NCBI RefSeq assembly: GCF_021021435.1
Contig: NZ_JAINWI010000010.1
Span: 62,001 to 126,000 of the forward strand
DNA length: 64,000 nt
Direction of reading: 5' to 3'
Source of the DNA: Seohaeicola saemankumensis
Lineage (GTDB): Bacteria > Pseudomonadota > Alphaproteobacteria > Rhodobacterales > Rhodobacteraceae
Position 1 is the first letter of the stretch, and each line of letters begins with the position of its first letter. Positions 1 to 9,157 of this stretch are shown piece by piece. The notes under the pieces are model-generated. The model did no database searches. It saw nothing but the letters and a program-made list of their open reading frames with translations, and was not told the DNA's origin. The translations under genes were made by a program, and so were the position numbers.

Positions 1-1
1 C

Positions 2-1327
2 ACAGGCGATTGCGCCCATATGGCCCATGCCCCGCGTCCCAAGGCGGGTGTGTTCGCCGTGCGGGCCGCGCCTGTCCTTTATGACAACCTGCGCGCGGTG
101 CTGACAGGCCAGCCGACACGGCCGTTCCGGCCACAGCGCGACTATCTCAAGCTGATCTCGCTGGGCGCGAAATCCGCCGTGGCCGAGAAATTCGGCCTCG
201 CCTTTTCCGGTCGCTGGCTGTGGCAATGGAAGGATCGTATCGACCAAAGCTTTATGGATCAGTTCCGCACCCTGCCCGTGATGGCCGGTCCGACCCTGCC
301 GCAAACCCGCGCGCTGGGGGTCGAGGCGTTGGGGGCTGTGGATCAGCCGCTCTGCGGTGGATGTGGCTCGAAACTGGGGGCCGAGGCGTTGTATTCCGTG
401 CTGCACCGCCTGCCCGCGCCGCAGCGCCCCGATATCCTCAGCAAGCCCGGCGACGATGCGGCGATCCTTGCCATGGGCGGGGCGAGTCAGGTGATCACGA
501 CAGACCATCTGCGGGCATTTACCAGCGATCCGGTCCTGATGGCGCGGATCACGGCGATCCATGCCTTGGGCGATATCTGGGCGATGGGTGCCGCGCCACA
601 GGTCGCTACCGCAACGGTAATCCTGCCGCCGATGTCCCCTGACTTGCAGACCCGTATGATGGACGAGGTGATGCAAGCCGCAAGTGCCGTGTTCCGCGCA
701 ACAGGGGCCGAGATTGTGGGCGGGCATTCGACAACTGGGGCGGAACTGACACTTGGCTTTACGGTGACGGGCCTCTGCGAGGGGCCGCCGATCACCCATG
801 CAGGCGCGAAAGCGGGCGATGCGCTGATCCTGACACGGCCCATCGGGTCGGGCACCCTGCTGGCCGCCGAGATGCAGATGCGCGCGGACGGGCGGCATAT
901 CGCGGCTCTTCTGGCGCGGATGGCGATGCCGCAGGGCGATGCGGCGCAGGTTCTGCGCGATGCCCATGCCATGACCGATGTGACGGGTTTCGGACTTGCG
1001 GGGCATCTGCTGGCGATCTGCCGCGCCTCGGGATTGGGGGCGTATGTGCGGCTGGCGGATATTCCCGTCTATGACGGGGCAGAAGACCTTGCCGCAGCGG
1101 GAATCCGTTCGACCGCCTATGCCGCCAATAGCGCTGCCGCGCCGGTGACTGGGGCCAGCGGCGCAAGGGGCGCCTTGCTGCACGATCCGCAAACGGCAGG
1201 CGGGTTGCTGGCAGCCGTCGATCCCGATCAGGCCGACAGCATTGTTGCGGCCTTGCGCGCCCTTGGGCATGAAGCCGCGCTGATCGGCAGCATGACCGCA
1301 GAGGCCCCTGCAATCCGGTGCAAGTGA
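2..1327 (+). CDS. selD: FAD oxidoreductase-SelD fusion (selenide, water dikinase), 5' truncated
   Basis: SelD makes selenophosphate from selenide and ATP in the cytoplasm. The frame is open to the left window edge. The codons before the first Met (base 20) read TGDCAH, the FAD-binding end of an NDH-2-like pyridine nucleotide-disulfide oxidoreductase, so this is the C-terminal part of a fused protein. About 85 residues of oxidoreductase tail remain. The SelD domain begins near residue 105 with LCGGCGSKLG, where Cys115 and Lys118 match the catalytic Cys and Lys of the family. ATP-binding motifs GDDAA and DVTGFGLAGH follow. The stop lies 3 bases from convergent mnmH, which uses its product. Identity is firm; the length of the missing part is unknown. 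Confidence 0.9.
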   Translation, partial: TGDCAHMAHAPRPKAGVFAVRAAPVLYDNLRAVLTGQPTRPFRPQRDYLKLISLGAKSAVAEKFGLAFSGRWLWQWKDRIDQSFMDQFRTLPVMAGPTLPQTRALGVEALGAVDQPLCGGCGSKLGAEALYSVLHRLPAPQRPDILSKPGDDAAILAMGGASQVITTDHLRAFTSDPVLMARITAIHALGDIWAMGAAPQVATATVILPPMSPDLQTRMMDEVMQAASAVFRATGAEIVGGHSTTGAELTLGFTVTGLCEGPPITHAGAKAGDALILTRPIGSGTLLAAEMQMRADGRHIAALLARMAMPQGDAAQVLRDAHAMTDVTGFGLAGHLLAICRASGLGAYVRLADIPVYDGAEDLAAAGIRSTAYAANSAAAPVTGASGARGALLHDPQTAGGLLAAVDPDQADSIVAALRALGHEAALIGSMTAEAPAIRCK

Positions 1328-1330
1328 TTC

Positions 1331-2377
1331 TCACAAACCGGTGATGGCCAGAATTTCATCGGCAGCTTTGTCCAGATCATCCTCCGCCAGACCGGACAGC
1401 GAGATATGCGCCAGCGGCGCGCGCCCTCTTGCCTGCGCCTTGACGTAGCGCGGGTCGTAATGCCGTGCGACCAGATCTTCTGCCAATGCCTCGAACGCAC
1501 CCTCTTGCGCCATAGCTTGCCAGATCTCGATCCGTTCCGCCCCGTGATAGACCTTGAGCGGGGCCAGCCGCGCGCACAGCAGGTCCACATCGGCCAGCAG
1601 ATCGGCATAGGCCCGCGTCAGGTAGCGCGCACGCGCCGCCAGCGGAGCGTCGATCCGCACGTGATCGGCGGCCATCATGGCCTGCCACAGGCTGGGTGGC
1701 AGGATCATGCGCCCGATCTTGTTGCTTTCCGCCTCGACAAACACCGGACGGGCCGGATCAAGGCGGGCCAAGGCCATGGCGACCCGACTTTCAAAACCTT
1801 TCTGCGAGGGCTGCCCACCTGCAACCCCGCCCAGAAGCGAGCCGCGATGCGCGGCCATGCCTTCCAGATCCACCACCTGCGCCCCTGCCTTCGCAAGACG
1901 GACCAGCAGCCGCGTCTTGCCGGTTCCCGTGCCGCCGTCAATCAGGATCAGGCGATGCGCCAGAGGCTGATCATAAAGCGCCTGCACCACCAGCCTGCGA
2001 TAGCTTTTATAGCCGCCCTCGATCAGTTCCACACGCCAGCCGACCTGCGCAAGGATCGAGGCGAAAGACCCCGACCGCTGCCCGCCACGCCAGCAATAGA
2101 CCAAAGGCCGCCAGCTTCCATCGCGATCTGCCAATGGCCCTTCCAGATGATCCGCAGCATTGCGCGCAACCAGCGCGGCCCCAACCTTGCGCGCCAGAAA
2201 CCGGTCCTGTTTCACATAGATCGTGCCGACCTGCGCGCGCTCGTCATCCGACAGGACTGGCAGATTGATCGCCCCCGGGATGTGATCCTCGGCATATTCC
2301 GACGGGGCGCGCACGTCGATGATCTGATCGAAGGGCAGCGCCGCGAGTGCGGCAAGGGAGGTCAGTTTGAGTGCCAT
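1331..2377 (-). CDS. mnmH: tRNA 2-selenouridine synthase (rhodanese-P-loop protein)
   Basis: This 348-residue protein replaces the sulfur of 2-thiouridine at the tRNA wobble position with selenium, using selenophosphate. A rhodanese domain (about 5-125) carries the active loop CWRGGQRSGS with Cys95. A P-loop follows at about 148-155 (GGTGTGKT). The open frame extends upstream to 2476, but MALKLTSL at 2377 starts exactly where the rhodanese domain starts, so it was chosen even though its ribosome site is weak. It converges on the SelD fusion, a typical selenium-modification pair. No selA, selB or tRNA-Sec is visible in the window. Confidence 0.92.
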   Translation of the reverse strand: MALKLTSLAALAALPFDQIIDVRAPSEYAEDHIPGAINLPVLSDDERAQVGTIYVKQDRFLARKVGAALVARNAADHLEGPLADRDGSWRPLVYCWRGGQRSGSFASILAQVGWRVELIEGGYKSYRRLVVQALYDQPLAHRLILIDGGTGTGKTRLLVRLAKAGAQVVDLEGMAAHRGSLLGGVAGGQPSQKGFESRVAMALARLDPARPVFVEAESNKIGRMILPPSLWQAMMAADHVRIDAPLAARARYLTRAYADLLADVDLLCARLAPLKVYHGAERIEIWQAMAQEGAFEALAEDLVARHYDPRYVKAQARGRAPLAHISLSGLAEDDLDKAADEILAITGL

Positions 2378-2505
2378 TGCGCTTTCACACCAGATACGAA
2401 TATCGCTGCACCTAGCGGGCCTGCCTGCAAATGACCACTGTCCCCTGTTCCATCTTGTTAAAAATACGCATGCCAAGCGCAGACAGCAGAAGCATAAAAA
2501 TCTTG

Positions 2506-4938
2506 TCAGGCCACCGCCCGCAACCGTCGCAAGCGCAGCGCATTGGTGATCACCAGCACGGACGAGGCCGCCATCGCGCCGCTGGCCAGCATCGGCGACA
2601 GCATCGGCCCGCCGAAAATGGCCAGAAGTCCCGCCGCGACGGGGATCAGTGCTACGTTATAGCCGAAGGCCCAGACAAGGTTCTGGCGGATATTGGACAT
2701 GGTGCGCAGGCTGATCCTGTGCGCTGTGGCGACACCGCGCAGATCACCGGACATCAGCACCACATCCGCCGCCTCGATCGCGACATCGGTGCCACTGCCC
2801 ATGGCAATGCCCACATCCGCCGCGGCAAGGGCCGGTGCATCATTGATCCCGTCCCCAACAAATCCGACTCGGCCCTGTCTGGCCAGTTCAGCCAGCGCCT
2901 CGGCCTTGACCGTGGGCATAACGCCCGCGATGACCGTTTCGATCCCCAGTTCCGCCGCCACCGCATCCGCTGCGGCGCGGCTGTCGCCGGTGATCATCGC
3001 CGGACGGACACCGGCCGCTTTCAGCGCGTCGATCACGCTGCGCGCCTCGGGCTTGATCCGGTCGGACACCGCCAAAGCCGCAATGATGCGGTCGTCAAAA
3101 GCGGCAAACAAGACGCTACGGCCTTCGGCTTCCCAAGCGGCGACCGTGCCGGCCAAACCCTGCGGAATGTCGTCAAAGAACCGCGCGGCACCTACCTTGA
3201 GCATGCGCCCCTCGATCCGACCGGCCACACCAAGACCCGCATGCGCTTTGGCGTCCGCCACATTTGGCAGGGTCAACCCCCGCGCCTCGGCTTCCGCAAC
3301 GACAGCACGTGCAATCGGATGGTCGCTTGTCGCCTCAAGTGCGGCAATCGCGGCCAGTGTTGTATCCTCGCTCCCGTCCAGCACCGTCACGCCCGTGACG
3401 ACGGGTTTGCCAAGCGTCAGGGTGCCGGTCTTGTCAAAGGCCATGATCTGCACGCCTTGTAGTGCCTGCAAGGCATCGCCGCGCCGGAACAGCACACCCA
3501 GTTCCGAGGCGCGCCCTGTGCCCACCATGATCGACACCGGCACCGCAAGCCCCATCGCGCAGGGACAGGCCACGACCAACACCGATACAGCCGCCACGAC
3601 AGCCAGACCCAAGGCCGGTGCAGGACCGAAGGCCAGCCAGAGGCCCAGCGTCACCAAAGCAGTCGCAATCACGACCGGCACGAAGATGGCCGTGACACGG
3701 TCCACCAGCGACTGGATCGGCAGTTTCGCGCCCTGTGCGTCGGCCACGGCGGCCATGATCTGCGACAGGACGGTATCCTTGCCCGTAGCCGTGGCGCGGA
3801 TCATCAGAGCGCCTGCGCCGTTCACCGTACCGCCGATCACCCGCTCACCCGCAGCGCGCGTGACGGGCAGCGGCTCGCCCGTGACCATGGATTCGTCGAT
3901 ATCCGAGCGGCCCTCGATAATCTCGCCATCTGTCGGGACACGGGCACCGGGGCGCAACTCGATCTCGTCGCCGGTGACCAGATCGCCGATCGCGATCATC
4001 TGCATCACCCCGTCGCGCCGCACCCGCGCCTCGCGCACCTGCAAGCCTGCCAGTTTGCGGATCGCCTGCCCCGCCTGCCCGCGCGCCCGCGCTTCAAGCC
4101 AGCGACCCAGCAGGATCAGGGTCACGATCACGGCGGCAGCCTCGAAATAGACCTCGGCTGTGCCGGGCGGCAGAATGCCGGGGGCGAAGGTCGCCACGGT
4201 CGAAAACCCCCAAGCCGCCGATGTGCCCAGCGCCACCAACGCGTTCATATCCGGCGCACGGTGCAAAAGCGCCGGCACGCCCAGTTTGAAGAACCGCAGG
4301 CCAGGCCCGAACAGCACCAGTGAGGTCAGGACGAACTGGATCGTCCAGCTTGTCCCCATCCCGATTGTGCCATGCAGCCAGTGATGGAAAGGCGGCCAGA
4401 CATGCCCACCCATCGCCAGCACCATGACAGGCAGGGTCAACAAGCCCGCAAGCAGCGTGTCGCGGCGCAGTCTGGCGATGTCAGCGGCGTCACGTTCCGC
4501 AGCGGCGTCAGGCCTGTCGTCCGTCAGGGTGCTGGCGGCATAACCTGCCCGTTTGACAGCAGCGATCAGATCCGCTTCGTCCACCGCGCCCACAAGAATA
4601 CGCAACCGCGCCTGCCCGTTTGCAAGGTTGAAAGCGGCAGATACGACACCCGGAACCGCCGCCAAAGCCGCTTCGATCCGCGCCACGCATGAGCCGCAGG
4701 TCGCGCCATCGACGCGCAGTCTGACATCTTCCTCGGCGGCAGGATAGCCCGCCTTGGCCAGTGCCGCTGCCGCATGTGCAGGTGTCACAGCGCCGTCATG
4801 CGCGACCTCGGCCCGCCTTGTGGCAAGGTTCACACGGGCCTCGTGCACGCCGTCCACACCGGACAGAGCGGCTTCGGCGCGACGCACGCAGCCAGCACAG
4901 CTCAGGCCAGTCACATCAAGTCGCAGCGTCTGTTGCAT
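2506..4938 (-). CDS. copA: copper-translocating P1B-type ATPase
   Basis: This 810-residue inner-membrane ATPase probably exports Cu(I). Two N-terminal heavy-metal domains each have CxxC (Cys14/17 and Cys81/84). The P1B core follows: phosphatase motif TGEP near 353, metal-site CPC at 458-460, phosphorylation motif DKTGTLT with Asp502, then GDGINDAPAL. A TTG seven codons upstream is also open, but the ATG at 4938 is preceded by GAAGGCGG and is preferred. No copper regulator or chaperone gene is adjacent. CPC with two HMA domains fits Cu(I) or Ag(I); substrate is inferred. Confidence 0.92.
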   Translation of the reverse strand: MQQTLRLDVTGLSCAGCVRRAEAALSGVDGVHEARVNLATRRAEVAHDGAVTPAHAAAALAKAGYPAAEEDVRLRVDGATCGSCVARIEAALAAVPGVVSAAFNLANGQARLRILVGAVDEADLIAAVKRAGYAASTLTDDRPDAAAERDAADIARLRRDTLLAGLLTLPVMVLAMGGHVWPPFHHWLHGTIGMGTSWTIQFVLTSLVLFGPGLRFFKLGVPALLHRAPDMNALVALGTSAAWGFSTVATFAPGILPPGTAEVYFEAAAVIVTLILLGRWLEARARGQAGQAIRKLAGLQVREARVRRDGVMQMIAIGDLVTGDEIELRPGARVPTDGEIIEGRSDIDESMVTGEPLPVTRAAGERVIGGTVNGAGALMIRATATGKDTVLSQIMAAVADAQGAKLPIQSLVDRVTAIFVPVVIATALVTLGLWLAFGPAPALGLAVVAAVSVLVVACPCAMGLAVPVSIMVGTGRASELGVLFRRGDALQALQGVQIMAFDKTGTLTLGKPVVTGVTVLDGSEDTTLAAIAALEATSDHPIARAVVAEAEARGLTLPNVADAKAHAGLGVAGRIEGRMLKVGAARFFDDIPQGLAGTVAAWEAEGRSVLFAAFDDRIIAALAVSDRIKPEARSVIDALKAAGVRPAMITGDSRAAADAVAAELGIETVIAGVMPTVKAEALAELARQGRVGFVGDGINDAPALAAADVGIAMGSGTDVAIEAADVVLMSGDLRGVATAHRISLRTMSNIRQNLVWAFGYNVALIPVAAGLLAIFGGPMLSPMLASGAMAASSVLVITNALRLRRLRAVA

Positions 4939-5029
4939 CGGACCGCCTTCATATTCCAATTGCGACAGATAAACGCCTTTACTGCGCGGAATTCAAGAGA
5001 ACAGCTTAGTCAGCACTTGCGGCGATGGA

Positions 5030-8000
5030 TCACATCGCCGCGACGACAGCTTCATGTTCCTCGGCCTCGGCTGCCAGCAAGGCGGCATTGCCACCAGCTG
5101 CCGTGGTGTCGATGCAGATATGTCGTTCGATCCGGCAACGCGCGGCCAGATCGGTCCCACAGGACAACCCGACAAGGGCACCGTCGCGGGCCGCCAAAGC
5201 CCTGCGCGCCGAGGCCAGATCGCGTTTGTCGGACCAGAGCGCGACCAGATCGAAACCGCGCAAATGTTCCAACGCTCCGCGCGGCAGGACCGCATCAATG
5301 CCTTGGGCGGCAGGCACAGCCGGTGCCACGGCCAAGGCATAGCAGCCGTTGTCCCGCGCGATCCGCACCTGTTCGGCGGCGTCGGCGGCAGTCGGGCCAA
5401 GGCACAGGACGATTCCGCGACCAAAGGTCGACAAGCGGTTCGATTCCCCGGTCGGCCCGGGCAGGTCGGTCACAGACAGGCGGGGCATATTCAGCCCGCG
5501 CAACTGGTCCAGCCGCGCCTGCACTGTGGCCACATCGGCGGCCTTGCCAGCCTGCCCCGCACGATCCACCGGCGCCGTCTTGAGAAAACGCGGCACATAG
5601 GACGGCCCGCCCGCCTTGGGTCCGGTGCCCGACAGACCCTCGCCGCCAAAGGGTTGGCTGCCGACAATGGCGCCGATCTGGTTGCGGTTCACATAGGCAT
5701 TACCGACCTTGAGGCGCGATGTCACCTGCTCGACCCGCCCGTCAATCCGTGTATGGAGACCGAAGGTCAGGCCGAAACGGCTGGCATTGACCGCATCCAC
5801 GACCTTGTCGATCTGGTCGGCGCGGAATGTCGCGACATGCAGGATCGGGCCAAACACCTCGCGCTCCAGCGCCTCGATTCCGGATACACGGATCACGGCG
5901 GGGCCGATGAAATGGCCCTTCGCTGGCGCATCCATCGCCTTGAGAAGACTTCCAGCCTTGCGCGCGTCGGCGATATACTGTGCAAAATCCGACTGTGCGC
6001 GTGCGTCGATGACGGGACCGACATCCACATCATGGTGCCACGGGTTGCCAAGGCGCAATTCATCCATCGCCCCGAACAGCATTTCAAGGAACGGCTTCTC
6101 GATATCCTTTTGCAGATAGAGCACCCGCAGCGCCGAGCATCGTTGTCCCGCCGATTGGAAGGCCGAGGCGATGATATCGCGCACTGCCTGTTCGGGCAGG
6201 GCTGTGCTGTCCACGATCATGGCATTCAACCCGCCGGTTTCCGCGATCAGCGGTGCATCGGGGGCCATGTCTTCGGCCATTGTGCGGTTGATCCGCTGGG
6301 CGGTGGCGGTTGATCCTGTGAAGCAGACGCCGCCCACCCGCGCATCTCCGGTCAGAACCGGACCAAGCACCGAACCGGCGCCGGGCAACAGTTGCAAAGC
6401 GCTGCGCGGAATCCCCGCTTCATGCATCAGGCGCACGGCCACATGCGCGCATAGCGCAGTGGTTTCCGCCGGTTTAGCCAGAACCGCATTGCCCGCAGCC
6501 AGCGCGGCCGCGATCTGTCCGGTGAAAATCGCCAGCGGAAAGTTCCACGGCGAGATACAGGTGAATATTCCCCGCGCCTCGCCCTTGGCCTCGATCCCGC
6601 GCGCGGCGTAGTAGCGCAGGAAGTCCACCGCTTCGCGCAGTTCGGCGATTGCATCCTTGGGCGTCTTGCCAGCCTCGCGCGACAGCACGGCAAAGATTTC
6701 ACCGAAATTCTGTTCGTAAAGGTCGGCCGCGCGGTTCAGCACATCGGCGCGCTTATGGGCATCGGCAGCCCATGGTGCAGCCGCACCGATTGCCGCTGTT
6801 GCATCCGCAGCAGAGCAGATCGCGGTCTGCCCCACGATGTCGGCGGGATCGGCGGGATTGATCGCCTCTATCCGTTCTTCCGCCGCCAGATCAACAGCGG
6901 CCAATGGACCAGCCTGCCATTGATAGGGCGCGGCAAAGGGCGCGCGGGCCGTGTCAATCATTTCAAGATCGAAGGCTTCATGCAGATCGAAACCCTTGGA
7001 ATTGGGGCGCTCGGGCGCATAGAGATCCGACGGGTCCCTGACAGCCGCAGAACGCCTTGCAGCCACGCCCTCAAGCGCGTCAAAGGGATCGGCCGCGACT
7101 ACTTCGGGCGGCACATCCTCGTCCACGATCTGGTTCACAAAGCTGGAATTGGCACCGTTTTCCAGCAGACGCCGCACCAGATAAGCCAGCAGATCACGAT
7201 GTGCCCCGACAGGTGCATAGATTCGGCAGCGCGTGCCGGCCTCTTTCATCACGACGTCATGCAGAACCTCGCCCATGCCATGCAATCGCTGGAATTCGAA
7301 AGACGATCTGTCGCCCGCCATTTCAAGGATCGCGGCCACGGTATGGGCATTATGCGTCGCAAATTGCGGATAGATCCGGTCAGTCATGCCCAGCAGTTTT
7401 TGCGCGCAGCAAAGATAGGACACATCCGTTGCGGCCTTTCGGGTAAAGACCGGAAAGCCGTTCAGCCCTTCCACCTGCGCGCGTTTGATCTCGGTATCCC
7501 AATAGGCGCCCTTGACCAGACGGACCATGATACGGCGGTCCAGGTCCTCGCTCAGCACGTGCAACCAGTCGATCACAAGTGCCGCGCGCTTGCCGTAAGC
7601 CTGCACCACCACGCCAAAGCCGTCCCAGCCTGCCAAATCGGGATGGCGCAGCACCGCCTCGATCACGTCCAGCGACAGATCCAGACGATCCGCCTCTTCC
7701 GCGTCGATGTTCAGCCCCATGCCGGCCTTGCGTGCCGCCAGTGCCAACTCCAGTGTTGATGGCACCAGTTCGGCCATCACACGGTCATGCTGGCCCACTT
7801 CGTAGCGCGGATGCAACGCGCTGAGCTTGATCGAGATGCCGGGATTGGCGCGGATATCGGTGTTCGCGCATTCGCCCGCCAGTTTGGTAATCGCGTTCGC
7901 ATAGGCCGTGTGGTATTTTTTGGCATCCTTCGCGGTCAAAGCCGCCTCGCCCAGCATGTCGTAAGAGAAGGTAAAGCCCTGCGCCGCCCGCGTGCCACCG

Positions 8001-8548
8001 CGCTTGATCGCCTCGGATATGTCGCGGCCCAGCACGAATTGATGTCCCAGTTCTTTCATCGCACGGCTGACAGCGGTGCGGATCACAGGCTCGCCCAGAC
8101 GCTTGACCGCGCCGTGCAGGATATTGGCGACGCCGGGGGTGTGATCTTCTTTCAGAACCTTGCCCGTCAACATTAACGCCCATGTCGAGGCATTCACAAG
8201 GCTTGAGGAGGACCGCCCCAGATGCGCGCCCCATTCGGACGGGGCGATCTTGTCCTCGATCAGATCGTCGATGGTTTCGCGATCCGGCACACGCAGCAAC
8301 GCCTCGGCCAGACACATCAGCGCAATGCCTTCATCGGTGGACAGGCCGTATTCGGACAGGAACACTTCCATCAGGCCGGGGCGGCCTGATCCGCGGATCG
8401 ACTTGACCAAACCGACGGCGCGTTGACGCGCTGCGGCGCGACTTGCGCTATCGGGCGCCGAATCCGTCCGCAGCCTGTCCAGCACCGCATCCTCGGGCTG
8501 GTGGTGGGTGGCACGAATTTCATCACGAAGCAGGGCAAGACGAGACAT
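5030..8548 (-). CDS. putA: bifunctional proline dehydrogenase / P5C dehydrogenase
   Basis: This 1172-residue protein oxidises proline to glutamate in two steps, with electrons passed to membrane quinone through FAD. The N-terminal half is the FAD barrel (for example LSALHPRYE and VRLVKGAYWD). The C-terminal half is an aldehyde dehydrogenase with the NAD-binding segment GNAVLAKPAETTA and the catalytic Cys in SAGQRCSALR. It begins directly with the arm region, so the DNA-binding domain of enteric PutA is absent and the protein is not its own repressor. GGAG lies before the ATG. The divergent Lrp-family gene is the probable regulator. Confidence 0.96.
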   Translation of the reverse strand: MSRLALLRDEIRATHHQPEDAVLDRLRTDSAPDSASRAAARQRAVGLVKSIRGSGRPGLMEVFLSEYGLSTDEGIALMCLAEALLRVPDRETIDDLIEDKIAPSEWGAHLGRSSSSLVNASTWALMLTGKVLKEDHTPGVANILHGAVKRLGEPVIRTAVSRAMKELGHQFVLGRDISEAIKRGGTRAAQGFTFSYDMLGEAALTAKDAKKYHTAYANAITKLAGECANTDIRANPGISIKLSALHPRYEVGQHDRVMAELVPSTLELALAARKAGMGLNIDAEEADRLDLSLDVIEAVLRHPDLAGWDGFGVVVQAYGKRAALVIDWLHVLSEDLDRRIMVRLVKGAYWDTEIKRAQVEGLNGFPVFTRKAATDVSYLCCAQKLLGMTDRIYPQFATHNAHTVAAILEMAGDRSSFEFQRLHGMGEVLHDVVMKEAGTRCRIYAPVGAHRDLLAYLVRRLLENGANSSFVNQIVDEDVPPEVVAADPFDALEGVAARRSAAVRDPSDLYAPERPNSKGFDLHEAFDLEMIDTARAPFAAPYQWQAGPLAAVDLAAEERIEAINPADPADIVGQTAICSAADATAAIGAAAPWAADAHKRADVLNRAADLYEQNFGEIFAVLSREAGKTPKDAIAELREAVDFLRYYAARGIEAKGEARGIFTCISPWNFPLAIFTGQIAAALAAGNAVLAKPAETTALCAHVAVRLMHEAGIPRSALQLLPGAGSVLGPVLTGDARVGGVCFTGSTATAQRINRTMAEDMAPDAPLIAETGGLNAMIVDSTALPEQAVRDIIASAFQSAGQRCSALRVLYLQKDIEKPFLEMLFGAMDELRLGNPWHHDVDVGPVIDARAQSDFAQYIADARKAGSLLKAMDAPAKGHFIGPAVIRVSGIEALEREVFGPILHVATFRADQIDKVVDAVNASRFGLTFGLHTRIDGRVEQVTSRLKVGNAYVNRNQIGAIVGSQPFGGEGLSGTGPKAGGPSYVPRFLKTAPVDRAGQAGKAADVATVQARLDQLRGLNMPRLSVTDLPGPTGESNRLSTFGRGIVLCLGPTAADAAEQVRIARDNGCYALAVAPAVPAAQGIDAVLPRGALEHLRGFDLVALWSDKRDLASARRALAARDGALVGLSCGTDLAARCRIERHICIDTTAAGGNAALLAAEAEEHEAVVAAM

Positions 8549-8558
8549 TGGGAACTCC

Positions 8559-8588
8559 GGCCAGAGAAATGAGGGGGGTTATCTGGCC
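8559..8588. promoter_or_regulatory. inverted repeat in the putA/Lrp intergenic region
   Basis: GGCCAGA at 8559-8565 is matched by TCTGGCC at 8582-8588, a perfect 7-bp inverted repeat with a 16-base spacer containing a G run. It lies 11 bases upstream of the putA start codon, inside the 134-bp region between putA and the divergent Lrp-family gene. It could be part of the regulator's operator or a hairpin in the putA leader. Lrp proteins bind degenerate sites, so assignment is tentative. A TTGACA at 8606-8611 could be a -35 element for the regulator, but no convincing -10 was seen. Confidence 0.35.
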
Positions 8589-8682
8589 TTCAGAATAGCA
8601 GATGCTTGACAGTCGTTTTTCCCGTTGATCAAGGTTGCACAAGCCGATTGGATTTCATTGCGGCTCTTTTGAAGGAATATCC

Positions 8683-9153
8683 ATGCCAGACGAGGCAAAA
8701 TCAGAACCGCTTGATCGGATCGACACCAAGATTCTGCGTGAACTTAGCACTGACGGGCGCATCGCGATCACCGACCTTGCCAAAAAGGTCGGCCTGTCCA
8801 AAAGCCCCTGTCAGGTCAGGATGAAACGCCTGCAGGATCAGGGCTATATCCAAGGGTTCCGCGCCGTGCTGAACCCCTCCAAGCTGGGGCTGGATCACGT
8901 GGCTTTTGCCGAGGTCAGGTTGACCGACACCACGGAAAAGGCGCTGACAGCCTTCAACCGCGCGGTGATGGATGTGCCGGAAATCGAGCAATGCCATATG
9001 ATTGCAGGCTCTTTCGACTATCTGCTCAAGATCCGCAGCAGCGATATCCAAGCCTATAGGCAGATATTGGGCGAGGTGATTTCGGCGCTGCCCTACGTCG
9101 GATCAACCTCGACCCATGTGTCGATGCAGGCGGTCAAGGACAGCGCGTTCTAG
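8683..9153 (+). CDS. putR: Lrp/AsnC-family regulator, probable PutR
   Basis: This 156-residue DNA-binding protein has an N-terminal winged helix-turn-helix (about 8-60, including ITDLAKKVGLSKSPC) and a C-terminal AsnC ligand-binding domain (about 70-150). Proteins like this divergent from putA activate it in response to proline in alphaproteobacteria. The frame is open to a TTG at 8635, but the ATG at 8683 has GAAGGA seven bases upstream and gives the usual family length. Function as PutR is inferred from position; the fold is clear. Confidence 0.88.
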   Translation: MPDEAKSEPLDRIDTKILRELSTDGRIAITDLAKKVGLSKSPCQVRMKRLQDQGYIQGFRAVLNPSKLGLDHVAFAEVRLTDTTEKALTAFNRAVMDVPEIEQCHMIAGSFDYLLKIRSSDIQAYRQILGEVISALPYVGSTSTHVSMQAVKDSAF

Positions 9154-9157
9154 ATCG

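Noticed and set aside
2693-4150. 485-codon frame opposite the copper ATPase
   Set aside because: It is an antisense shadow with low-complexity Ser/Ala/Thr composition and no domain.
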